Assembly: GCA_031841125.1 (NCBI GenBank)
Contig: CM063108.1
Location: 29,625,399 to 29,689,398 of the forward strand
DNA: 64,000 nucleotides
Source: Acanthococcus lagerstroemiae
Taxonomy: Eukaryota > Arthropoda > Insecta > Hemiptera > Eriococcidae
Direction of reading: 5' to 3'
Each line of letters starts with the position of its first letter. Positions within the stretch are counted from its first letter, which is position 1. This document shows positions 1 to 10,879 of the stretch, in pieces. The position numbers and the translations under genes are program-made. The notes under the pieces were generated by a model that was not told the origin of the DNA, made no database searches, and saw only the letters and a list, made by a program, of their open reading frames with translations.

Positions 1-3000
1 GTGATTTCAGACATATGCACTCGGTAGAAATATCCATTTTGGCTATTTCTGGATAGCACTTGTTACTGTGTGTTGAACTGGCCGAGGCCATTCATTTTCG
101 ATTTTATTTCTTGGCTCGGTATTTTTGGTCATCATCACTAAGTACAAGGAAGAGTATCAAATTTTGGGTTCTCGGTCCGTTTGGTGTAGCACAATGTATA
201 TTGCCAGTCTCGTGTTGGTATATAGTGCCATCCTCGCCTAGTACCAGGAAGAGTTCTGTTTACCGTGTTAGTTTCGAATTTTGGTATTTGGGGAAATGTA
301 TCAATTTCCTAAGAATAGTAACAGCTACAAGGGATGAGTCGCGGTGGATATATTTGCAGGTGCCATTATTTCTGATCATCCTTTGGGGATCTCGATCCCC
401 CAGGTGGACGCATCTGTCTGCAAATGCAAGTGCAGTCAATGGCCAGTCCCGAGTGGGTGATTTCAGACATATGCACTTGGTAGAAATATCCATTTTGGCT
501 ATTTCTGGATAGCACTTGTTACTGTGTGTTGAACTGTTCGAGGCCATCCATTTCCGATTTCATTTCTTGGGTTGGTATTTTGGGTCATCATCGCTAAGTA
601 CAAGGAAGAGTATCAAATTTTGGGTTCTCGGTCCGTTTGGTGTAGCACAATGTATATTCCTTGTCATGTGGTCGCGGTGGAAGGCGGCCTCTCTTCAGTT
701 TAATTCTCGTGTTGGTATATAGTGCCATCCTCGCCTAGTACCAGGAAGAGTTCTGTTTACCATGTTAGTTTCGAGTTTTGGTTCTTGGGGAAATGTATCA
801 ATTTCCTAAGAATAGTAACAGCTACGAGGGAGGAGTCGCGGTGGACATATTTGCAGGTGCCATTTTTTCTGATCATCCTTTGGGGATCTCGATCCCCCAG
901 GTGGACGCATCTGGCTGCAAATGCAAGTGCAGTCAATGGCCAGTCCCGAGTGGGTGATTTCAGACATATGCACTCGGTAGAAATATCCATTTTGGCTATT
1001 TCTGGATAGTACTTGTTACTGTGTGTTGAACTGTTTGAGGCCATCCATTTTCGATTTTTTTTCTTGGGTTGGTATTTTGTGCCACCATCTCTAAGTACAA
1101 GGAAGAGTATCAAATTTTGGGTTCTCGGTCCGTTTGGTGTAGCATAATGTATATTGCTTGTCATGTGGTCGCGGTGGAAGGCGGCCTCTCTTCAGTTTAA
1201 TTCTCGTGTTGGTATATAGTGCCATCCTCGCCTAGTACCAGGAAGAGTTCTGTTTACCATGTTAGTTGCGAGTTTTGGTTTTTGGGGAAATGTATCAATT
1301 TCCTAAGAATAGTACCAGCTACGAGGGAGGAGTCGCGGTGGATATATTTGCAGGGGCCATTATTTCTGATCATCCTTTGGGGATCTCGATCCCCCAGGTG
1401 AACGCATCTGGCTGCAAATGCAAGTGCAGTCAATGGCCAGTCCCGAGTGGGTGATTTCAGACATATGCACTCGGTAGAAATATCCATTTTGGCTATTTCT
1501 GGATAGCACTTGTTACTGTGTGTTGAACTGGCTGAGGCCATTCATTTTCGAATTTATTTCTTGGCTCGGTATTTTGGGTCATCATCACTAAGTACAAGGA
1601 AGAGTATCAAATTTGGGGTTCTCGGTCCGTTTGGTGTAGCACAATGTATATCTCCAGTCATGTGGTCGCGGTGGAAGGCGGCCTCTCTTCAGTTTAATTC
1701 TCGTGTTGGTATATAGTGCCATCCTCGCCCAGTGCCAGGAAGAGTTTTGTTTACCATGTTAGTTTCGAATTTTGGTTTTTGGTGAAATGTATCAATTTCC
1801 TAAGAATAGTAACAGCTACGAGGGAGGAGTCGCGTTGGATACATTTGCAGGCGCCATTATCTCTGATCATCCTTTGGGGATCTCGATCCCCCAGGTGGAC
1901 GCATCTGGCTGCAAATGCAAGTGCAGTCAATGGCCAGTCCCGAGTGTGTGATTTCAGACATATGCACTCAGTAGGAATATCCATTTTGGCTATTTCTAGA
2001 TAGCACTTGTTACTGTGTGTTGCATTGGCTTAGGCCATTCATTTTCGATTTTATTTCTTGGCTCGGTATTTTGGGTCATCATCACTAAGTACAAGGAAGA
2101 GTATCAAATTTGGGGTTCTCGGTCCGTTTGGTGTAGCACAATGTATATCTCCAGTCATGTGGTCGCGGTGGAAGGCGGCCTCTCTTTAGTTTAATTCTGG
2201 TGTTGGTATATAGTGCCATCCTCGCCTAGTACCAGGAAGAATTCTGTTTACCATGTTAGTTTCGAATTTTCATTTTTGGGGAAATGTATCAATTTCCTAA
2301 GAATAGTAACAGCTACAAGGGAGGAGTCGCGGTGGATATATTTGCAGGGGCCATTATTTCTGATCATCCTTTGGGGATCTCGATCCCCCAGGTGGACGCA
2401 TCTGGCTGCAAATGCAAGTGCAGTCAATGGCCAGTCCCGAGTTGGTGATTTCAGACATATGCACTCGGTAGAAATATCCATTTTGGCTATTTCTGGATAG
2501 CACTTGTTACTGTGTGTTGAACTGGCCGAGGCCATTCATTTTCGATTTTATTTCTTGGCTCGGTATTTTGGGTCATCATCACTAAGTACAAGGAAGAGTA
2601 TCAAATTTTGGGTTCTCGGTCCGTTTGGTGTAGCACAATGTAAATTGCCAGTCTCGTGTTGGTATATAGTGCCATCCTCGCCTAGTACCAGGAAGAGTTC
2701 TGTTTACCGTGTTAGTTTCGAATTTTGGTATTTGGGGAAATGTATCAATTTCCTAAGAATAGTAACAGCTACAAGGGAAGAGTCGCGGTGGATATATTTG
2801 CAGGTGCCATTATTTCTGATCATCCTTTGGGGATCTCGATCCCCCAGGTGGACGCATCTGTCTGCAAATGCAAGTGCAGTCAATGGCCAGTCCCGAGTGG
2901 GTGATTTCAGACATATGCACTTGGTAGAAATATCCATTTTGGCTATTTCTGGATAGCACTTGTTACTGTGTGTTGAACTGGCTGAGGCCATTCATTTTCT

Positions 3001-3262
3001 ATTTTTTTTCTTGGCTCGGTATTTTGGGTCATCATCGCTAGGTACGAGGAAGAGTATCAAATTTTGGTTTTTCTGGCCGTTTTGGTATAGCACACTGTAA
3101 TTTGCCTGTCATGTGGTCGCGGTGGTAGCCGGCCTCTCTTCAGTTTCATTTTGGTGTTGGTATATTTGGTTTTCTGTCCATTTTGGTCGCTGAGATTTTC
3201 ATGTGTGCTAGCTGAGGCCGGCTTATCTTGAGATTCTTTCTTGTGTTGGTATATAAGGGGGA
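1..3262. repeat. Tandem satellite, 497-bp unit with 456-bp variant
   Basis: The word gtgatttcagacatatgcac recurs at 1, 457, 954, 1451, 1948, 2445 and 2901 (a few base differences), giving unit lengths of 456, 497, 497, 497, 497 and 456. The short units lack a 41-bp block holding the segment gtggtcgcggtggaaggc. Copies are highly similar up to about 3050; a further half unit with many substitutions reaches about 3262. The array runs off the left edge. Reading frames of 60-150 codons occur on both strands in every unit but shift with unit length and carry no domain, so I do not call them genes. Confidence 0.95.
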
Positions 3263-3775
3263 GTGAATTCTGAACATACACCACTGCTCAGATAATCGCA
3301 GGATGCCTTTTTTACGATGGTGATTTTTGCTGATATTCCTTGGAGAACGATTCCAGCTGCCTCTTGTTTGCTGGTTGAAAGTTCAGCTTGCTAGGTTTCA
3401 GTAACGCGATCCAGTGTAAAGATTTCGTCTTTCTGCTATCTCAGTGTGGGGGGTCAGCGACTGGTCGACTTGAAGGTAGTTTTGATTTTATTCCCTATCC
3501 CATGGAGAGTCTAGGAAGAAGTCTTCTTTTCTTGGGTAGGGGGAGGGAATTCTGAACATTAGCAATTGTATCAATGTTTGTTTTTTTGTCTGTTATTGTG
3601 TTGCACATGTCGCCAAGGTTGTCAAGTGCGCCAGTTGCGGGCCTGCCAATTTTCAGTTTCATTCCCATGTTGGCCTTGGGCACCATCGGTTAGTGACCAA
3701 CCAAAAAAGAATAGGTATTTATTTTTGTTTATTAGTGGGTTTAGGTTTAGCACATGTTGCTGAGACGATCATGTG
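3263..3775. repeat. Decayed edge of the satellite
   Basis: This stretch still carries scattered satellite words in diverged form. A phrase around 3256-3285 (ggggagtgaattctgaacat) is repeated in altered form at 3540-3560, and a block like the end of a unit (ggcctgccaattttcagttt) lies near 3643. It looks like old units no longer homogenised with the array. Confidence 0.6.
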
Positions 3776-4921
3776 GGCCATCATTAATTCACATTACTCC
3801 AGATCTTTTCCTCGTCTACACTTCCTTGGACGTAGGTCATTCTGATCTAGACTACAAAGTAAAATTGGTATTTGGTTGATTAATTTCATCAGTGAACATG
3901 TTTATTGAAATTAATTAATTTTTTTATAGCACTGATTATTTACCAAGAAATTGTATTTTCAAAAGGTACTTTCAATTTCAAGTTCTTCCATTTTAGTGTC
4001 GCGACGTGTGTTCTTCCGTTATTTTCGTTGTTCGTGAATCGCGGTCCGAATGTGATAATCTCAATTAGTGTGTGTGTTTTTTCGCGGTGTTTATGAACTC
4101 TCGTTCGCAAGTAAGTTTTTAAAATGGTAGGCCTTTTGCATATCGGTTTTCTCGAGTTCGCGTAGGTGCACCTCAAGCGCTCCAGTCGGTGAGTTCAATC
4201 CAGTTTATGGGACTTATTATCAGCAATTCAAGTTTCCTCAGTCATTTCGATCAATATTTTTTAAGTTTTCCATATATCCGCGTTCCCTTAAATTTGCTGA
4301 TGTAGCTAGGTGGTGTTGGGTAGATATAAGTCAGATACTATACTGGCGTGCAAGGAATTGATGAATGAATGAATTCAACTGAATGCGATATAAAATCGTG
4401 TATTAGGTGAACGAAAATGTGTTTATTGGTGGTTTTAGTTTTGTTTGTATGTGCATATTTATGTTCATGTTTATGTGATTCGTGGAAAAGTGCTGTTCAA
4501 TTCACGTTCATTCTGGTTTATAGTTTTCTTTGTTGTCATTCAATTACTGGTGTTATTTCAGCAACTTACTCAAAGGTGAGTAAATAATATCTATCTTTCT
4601 ATTATTACATTCATTATAATGATTATCATATGTAGGTATCTAGTATTCTCTATAAATTATGCATGTTTAACATTTCAGCGGAATAACCAGTTGTGGTGAT
4701 ATTTGCACGAACACAGCGTGAAGGTGTTCATGTAAATTAATCACTATAATGTGGTTCGGTTCTGAAATCCGTGAATTTCAGGCACTAAGAGGAGATTAAA
4801 GAAGTAGTACCTATCAGTTTATATTCGAAAAGCCAAAGAATTATTGTTCCAAGGGGCACTGTCCTCTAATTTTAAAGAAGTAAACGACTGACCATTCCGA
4901 TCTGGGGATACTCCTTGGCGT
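3776..4921. other. No gene seen
   Basis: AT-rich sequence without a supported gene. One very short exon-like segment at about 4562-4575 sits between a tttcag acceptor and a gtgagt donor. It has too few codons to judge. Confidence 0.5.
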
Positions 4922-5155
4922 GGGCGCAACCAGAACTTTTTTTCGGTGGGGGCTAGAATTTAGATCTCGCTTTGGTACCTATCTATTTCAGTGAGCTGTA
5001 AACTTGTACGAACCTACAACGCAATGTAACCGTATCAGGCCATTGGCATCGAATTGTTTTTGTATCAAAATTGACTTTCAAGAAGTCTACGATTTTTTTT
5101 TCTTGGGGTGGGGGAGGGGGCTGTAGCCCCTATGGCTTCCTCCTTGGTTGCGCCC
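4922..5155. mobile_element. Short inverted-repeat element (MITE-like)
   Basis: The 11-base end GGGCGCAACCA at 4922-4932 is repeated inverted at 5145-5155, bounding 234 bp with a G-rich interior. A related left end is found again near 59,239. No clear target-site duplication was found. It is non-coding. Confidence 0.5.
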
Positions 5156-8100
5156 TGGCTCCTCTTCTTGCGGACTCAGAGCAGTTACCTCCACGTGGTG
5201 ATGTTCCGGGTACTGACTCGAAATTTTCTAACAGGGGAAAACTAATTTTGAATGCCTTGGGTTACCAAAATGCATTCAGAATCTGGTTTCTTCATGTGAG
5301 AACGTTTCTAGTTTGCAGAATACTGCTATAGGAGGGTTCGCAAATATATTTGTTTCACTGATCGCGTGACTGGGAATCACTGATCTCGATCATGTTAGCG
5401 CAGGAACGAAACATGCTGAATGAATGCTCAAAACACTTTTATCCAACATGTAATTGATAAAGACTATTTTTCCAAACAGCATCGAATGAGTAAACTGGCT
5501 TTTTTATTTGACTGAAATGGAGAGTGAGGTAAAAATTTTTACCTCACGGCTTGCCTACAACACGTGACGAAAACAAGAAAAGTCGCATTCGTGAATTACA
5601 TGCCCTGTAGGAGTGCTACAATCGCTGAAAAAACGTGATCTGATAAGACTGGATGCAATCTTTTGATTTTGAGTAGATTTTTGAATTTTAATAGGTAATT
5701 TATATACTTGTCACGCAAAATGAATGTTTCTATCGACGTGGACGTTATATTTAACTTCATCCGTCAAAAATATCGGTAACCCATTCGTTTTAGCCATGCA
5801 GCTTATGAAAGCTAGTCACATTTTCAATGTACCTAATGATAAAGCAGTAGCAAAGCCTTTGTCCAACACAACACCTTCCCGAAGATTACGTTTCTCGAGA
5901 ATTTTGGGATCTCTGACTGTGAATTTATCGCACGCTTCTCTTCAAAACATTTTGCTCACGAATGTAGTTCCTCGGGAAGATGGAGCTCCTAGCATGAATT
6001 TCACTATATGTGGATTTCCTTATAACAGGAATGTGTTCTAATGTTACAATTCAAATTTAAGTAAGATATAACAATACCGACTATAATTGATACATTGCAA
6101 ATTACAGAAATTGAAACATAAAAATTATCGTCTACCTACTATCTCGATGCGAATGTGCACGTATGTTAATTCGTGTATTGACACGCAATTCGCAACTACA
6201 CTCCTCATTATTATGTTGGATAAAGTTACGTTCGTGACTCGTGCAAAAGTGAGCCTACACTGCTCGTGCAATTAACGAAACTCGCCTGCGGCTCGTTTTG
6301 TTAACTTTGCACTCGCAGGTAAAATTGCTCACTTTACCCACTTGTAACGAAAATAACTATTATTCATGTCGAACTTTCAACTTCTGGATTTACACATTTA
6401 TATCAGCCGTTACTGAGTGTACGTTTTGATCCATAAAATTTTATCAGTAAGGGGAAGTGAAAACTAACACAAATGGTCTCTTCCTCTTGCATATAATCCA
6501 GCTTTTAACCAGACTGGCGACAACGACTCCTAGAACTCCGATTGAAATGAACTTCTGCAGAAGATTTCGATTAAGTATAGCCTACTGTATGGTAAGTAAT
6601 AGAATACCTACTTTTTGGTCACTCCTCTGTCATATTGTAGGCTATATATACTATTTTTGTTTTGTGGTACATTAATGTGTTATTCGATTGTGTTATCTAA
6701 CCCAGGTCATGAAGAGACGTACCACTGATGTCCTTTCGCGCAGAAAATGAATTAGGCAACTCTGAACAATAACAAACCGTTTTCCTTCAGAATATCTTAC
6801 GAAAACTTACTTATGAATCATGCGGATGAGTTCAGATCAAAGCTCAAGTAATTAGTTTGCTGATTATACTTTTGATGCCATAACATAGGTAGCTGTTACA
6901 TGAAGTTGATTCTTTCTTCTCAGTTAACTGTAACTGGATTTCATTACTTGAAATTGAAACAAAATGGTCATTGTATAGATAATATTGAATCCGTTTGAAG
7001 TGGGTCTGATGTCCGTTGTAGATACTCTTGGTGAATTTTAAGAAAATGTGTTAATGCTGCTGACTACCTAGCTCGACGCTGGTTCCACACAGAAAATCAA
7101 CTCAAATTCGGAATGTAAAACATGTTATACCACAGGTATGTTAATAAGTATTTCACTATTTCATGTAGTCGATTAATTTTCAGTTTATGCTTCGCGTACT
7201 ATTCTTTTCAGAATACCTAAAGATTATAACTCAGTATGACAGTAGAGTAATCGGCTTTTCCACAACATCCGTGGCAAACGTTATATTTTTTCGAAATGCT
7301 TTTGAGAAATTCCAGTCAAGGTATTACTTGTGTAAGGTTTCTGAGTGTCTAGATCATAAAATGTAATACTTTCAAAATTACTGCATGAGACTTTTTTTTT
7401 TCGTATACAAATTACATTTTCCAGAGCTTTAGTTCACACCTGCCTATTCAAATTGCATTTTCTCAACGTGAAATTTACAAATTAAAGAAATAGTCAAACA
7501 TAACGAAGATAACAATACGAAAAACAACGACAGCAAGATAGAATAAAATTTTCGTTCATCTACGTCTCTTCGGAATCCTGCTTCTAATGGAATAAAAGTG
7601 CGAATTTTCGGTGTCGGTGGACTTGGAGATGGTTTTTGAAATCGACACGTTTCCCCGACGAATCGAAATGAGTGAGTAGCTTATAGTCGAGTCATTAAAA
7701 TGTATTCTTATCTGACCCACATTCGGCAAAGGTGGTTGAACGAATTTCCATTCTGGTGGTGGACTTTCACCGCAGCGCGTTTAAATCTCCTTGAATTTTG
7801 AATATTGTAGAACACACTTGACATGCATGGATATTCTTACCAGTTTCCGAGAATATCGTATTCGTCAACTAAAATGGACATGTATGTATATGCGTGTGAA
7901 TTTTACTCATCTAAATTTTAGTTTTTCTAGATTGGATACAGTGGATGGTAATTTATCCTCCACTGAAGTAAGAAGAGTTTGGAATAATCATTTAGGGTGC
8001 TATGGAATTAGCCGAATAGGGGACTTTTATGTAGGTGTAATCATCTAATCATTCTTGCAGTATGGAGGTGGTAAATTATCATAATATACAGCAATTTAAG

Positions 8101-8596
8101 CTAAATGTAGAGGATGGCATTTCGATTTTCGAATTTTTTTGGACGGGTTTTGTAACGCTCAAGAGTGTGGTAAATTACTACGAGTTGATAATCATATCCT
8201 TGTGTTGCGAGTGCAGTGTAACGATTTTCGGTTACTTATATAAATTTGTCCATTTCTAACGTAGCTATAGCTTATAGTGTCTTTGCATTGAAAATGGTTT
8301 CCTAAACTACGCACGATAACAAGCTTTACTTCGCATTCTCAGTTGAAAAATAAGAGTCAAACTGATCTGAAATCAGCAATATGCGCTGAAGATCCAAGAA
8401 AAAGAACCTTCCGTATAGGTATAATAGACAGATATACTTTCAATAAACCTGCAGCCTTTTTGCCTTTTACCGACTTTTCGAAGAAAAGGGAGGTATTACA
8501 CTCGTCACAGTTGTGAAGTTGGGGGCGGGGGCAATGTTTTTTTTGCGTTTCAGAGTGTTTAGAACACGACTGTAATAGTGGCTGAATTTCAGGTTT

Positions 8597-8599
<3 letters not shown>
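5156..8599. other. No supported gene; one weak decayed coding fragment
   Basis: Mostly non-coding AT-rich sequence. On the minus strand at about 6040-5700 one frame reads protein-like stretches (for example LEKRNLREGVVLDKGF and MAKTNGLPIFLTDEVKY) interrupted by stop codons in the same frame. This may be a decayed coding exon, but I cannot name a family. Frames on the plus strand at 5724-6041 are antisense to it. Frames at 7791-8259 show no domain, signal peptide or splice context. Confidence 0.3.

Positions 8600-8679
<80 letters not shown>
8600..8679. repeat. (TA)n microsatellite, 80 bp
   Basis: Uninterrupted alternating AT. Long Tyr-Ile frames read through it on both strands and are artefacts. 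Confidence 0.98.
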
Positions 8680-8680
<1 letters not shown>

Positions 8681-8975
8681 GGTAAAGGTAAGCCCATTTC
8701 TGGAAACGCCAGTATCTTTGTGAGACCCGTTTCGACGTTGCGAGACCCAGTAGCGGGACTCGGAACGTTTTGCCGTGTTGTCCGGTTTTCCTGGGGTACC
8801 TCCCTCCAAGCAGTACGTATACGCATTTTCGTATGGGCCTCGGAACGTCTCTAGAGTACCTTCAATTATACAGAAATAGTTCGCGCACCTTTACACCAGA
8901 GGGCGCTGTTCACGTAGTGTGTATCAATCCGAGACCCAGTACAGTATAAGGTATTCCGAGACCCATCACATCGGC
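8680..8975. repeat. GAGACCC-box element next to (TA)n
   Basis: Directly after the (TA)n tract the decamer CCGAGACCCA and close variants recur: about 8720, 8739, 8931 and 8957 in this orientation, and GGGCCTCGG near 8835 in the other. A second locus with the same boxes and the same relation to a (TA)n tract lies at 22,560-22,830. It is probably an undescribed short interspersed element. Confidence 0.55.
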
Positions 8976-10355
8976 AACATGTCGTGATAAATTAATGTGC
9001 GTCTGACAAAGTCCAGGCTACGGCTTACATTTTTCAGCAATCAATTCCGTAATGGAAATATTGTTTTAGAATCAAAATTAAAGGGGTTTTGGAACTATTT
9101 TCAATGTTAGAACCGTGGCAAGAATTTTTTCAAAAGGCCTCTTTTAGACCTGGTTACAGGTTGGCTTGTTGTGGTTTTTTTTTTATATTATTTTTTTTGC
9201 TCGTCTGCACCGATGAAAATACGTAGTCACGTATAAAAGTTCACGTTACGTCTAAGGTTTCTACTTTGGAAATACTTCCGGGTGCATATGATGACAAAAA
9301 AAAGGTTAATACTGGACCTGGACGCGGTTACCTTAATTCAAAAATTGGTATTTCAGAGGCAACTATTGCTGTAATTTCATTTTTACTGTGTCAAGTTCAA
9401 CACGGAGAAAAAGGCACCATACCTAAACAATTGTACCACTTATTAGAAACTGATATGGTTTCTGCCTATCTTATTAAATTTTTGTCATCGTCTGTGGAAA
9501 GGACAAGTTTAAATGGTCAAACTGAATAGTAATTTCAAATCTATTATTTATTGTATGTACAAATCTATGAATTTTTCTTGTGATGTCTTGTAAGAGTCGT
9601 TGAAACAACTAGAAGAAATTATTCAGGTCTAGGCAGCTCTTACTAAAAATAGCTTAGCTGATGTAAATTCAAAAATAATAATAGAAATAATTACGATCAA
9701 AAAGGAGAATTTATGCAATGATAGTCTACTAAATATTGCCGAACTGTACTACACAAAATACACAAAACGGATAGTAGAATAAAGAGAGTTAAACTGTTTA
9801 AGACGTACTACCCAGTACCTACATAGCAGAATAATTTTTGCCAGACTGTCTCACGCAAGGTATTATTCAGAATCACCGAAGAGAAACTGCCAAACTGTTT
9901 AGGAGAGTTTTTGTATATTTCGTCAGGTACCTGATGTGCAAGAGGCAGATCAGTGGCAGTCACAAAACTGCCACAAGTGCCATGAAGTGGCAAAATGAGT
10001 AGTTCTGAAGTTGGCCACATAGAAATATACAGAGGTCGCTTACATCAATTGTCACTCAATGAGCGTGTCAATTTTATGCCACTGATTGAGGCAATTTTTT
10101 TGCCAATTTATGACTATTTTTGCCATAAAGTGGCGTGTTACCCGAGTGTCAGAAGAGTGGCATTTTTTTGCCACTATATGACGAGTTTTCTTCCACTACT
10201 ATTTAATATGAAAACGAAGAAAGTTCGTTACAAGAATGTGATAATGTGCGTCGTACGATTTGAAAATATTGAGAAATGAATTTAGGTTTTACCGACGTCA
10301 TTTCTGGGAGTAAAGTGGCTCTTTGACTCAGTGATAAGAACCCGGGAATAAATGA
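8976..10355. other. No supported gene; palindromic TGGCA words
   Basis: An open frame at 9266-9529 (87 codons) matches no family I know, has no obvious splice context and is not called a gene. Between 9950 and 10,180 the words agtggc and gccact recur in both orientations. One forms a perfect 7-bp stem, AGTGGCA then TGCCACT, at 10,156-10,175. Confidence 0.4.
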
Positions 10356-10448
10356 CCATTTAATTCCCGCGGGGAAGTAAACAAACAATTTAATTCCCAC
10401 CAGGAAGTAAACAAACCGTGTTATCATCTCCGGGCGGGAATTAAATGG
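10356..10448. repeat. 15-bp inverted repeat enclosing a direct repeat
   Basis: CCATTTAATTCCCGC at 10,356-10,370 is repeated perfectly inverted at 10,434-10,448. Between them the segment tttaattccc plus ggaagtaaacaaac occurs twice about 33 bp apart (10,359 and 10,389). The role is unknown. Confidence 0.75.
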
Positions 10449-10525
10449 AATGAAATACTGAATTCGTTGCGAAATAAGCAATATTTTTACAATCATTTAT
10501 GTAAAAAACCATCTTCCTAATACAG

Positions 10526-10566
10526 GGGGGTATCGTGAACGTTTGACGATGTCGGGCGATACCCCC
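10526..10566. repeat. 10-bp stem hairpin
   Basis: GGGGGTATCG at 10,526-10,535 pairs perfectly with CGATACCCCC at 10,557-10,566 around a 21-base loop. It lies between the inverted repeat at 10,356 and the large duplicated block that begins near 10,877. Confidence 0.75.
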
Positions 10567-10879
10567 ATGTATAGAAATCTTACTATATTATAAAATCGTA
10601 GTGCTTAGGATGATTCTACACCTCATCCTGAATCCAGCGATGCCCATATCTTCATTTTCAAAAAAATGTGACATTGAACCTTTTTTCCCTGTACCCTTCA
10701 TATGCATATGATGTAAGTATTTCAAATTTAGAAGAGTCCACTGCAGGTAAAGTCGTATACTATCCGAGAGAAAAAAGCAGTTTTAATCAGAACATGTATT
10801 TTTTCGACTTCACATCAAGTTTACTGTTTAAAGGGAGACACATTGAAAATTACAGGCCAATGGTGACCCCATTATTGTA

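Noticed and set aside
60..2991. Repeated 60-150-codon frames on both strands
   Set aside because: They are frames of the satellite unit; they occur in several phases, break at the 497-bp period and have no domain.
5724..6041. 105-codon plus-strand frame
   Set aside because: No domain or splice context; the opposite strand looks more protein-like but is broken by stops, so neither is called a gene.
8357..8826. Tyr-Ile-rich protein frames
   Set aside because: Translation of the (TA)n tract.
9266..9529. 87-codon plus-strand frame
   Set aside because: No family recognised and no promoter or splice signals.
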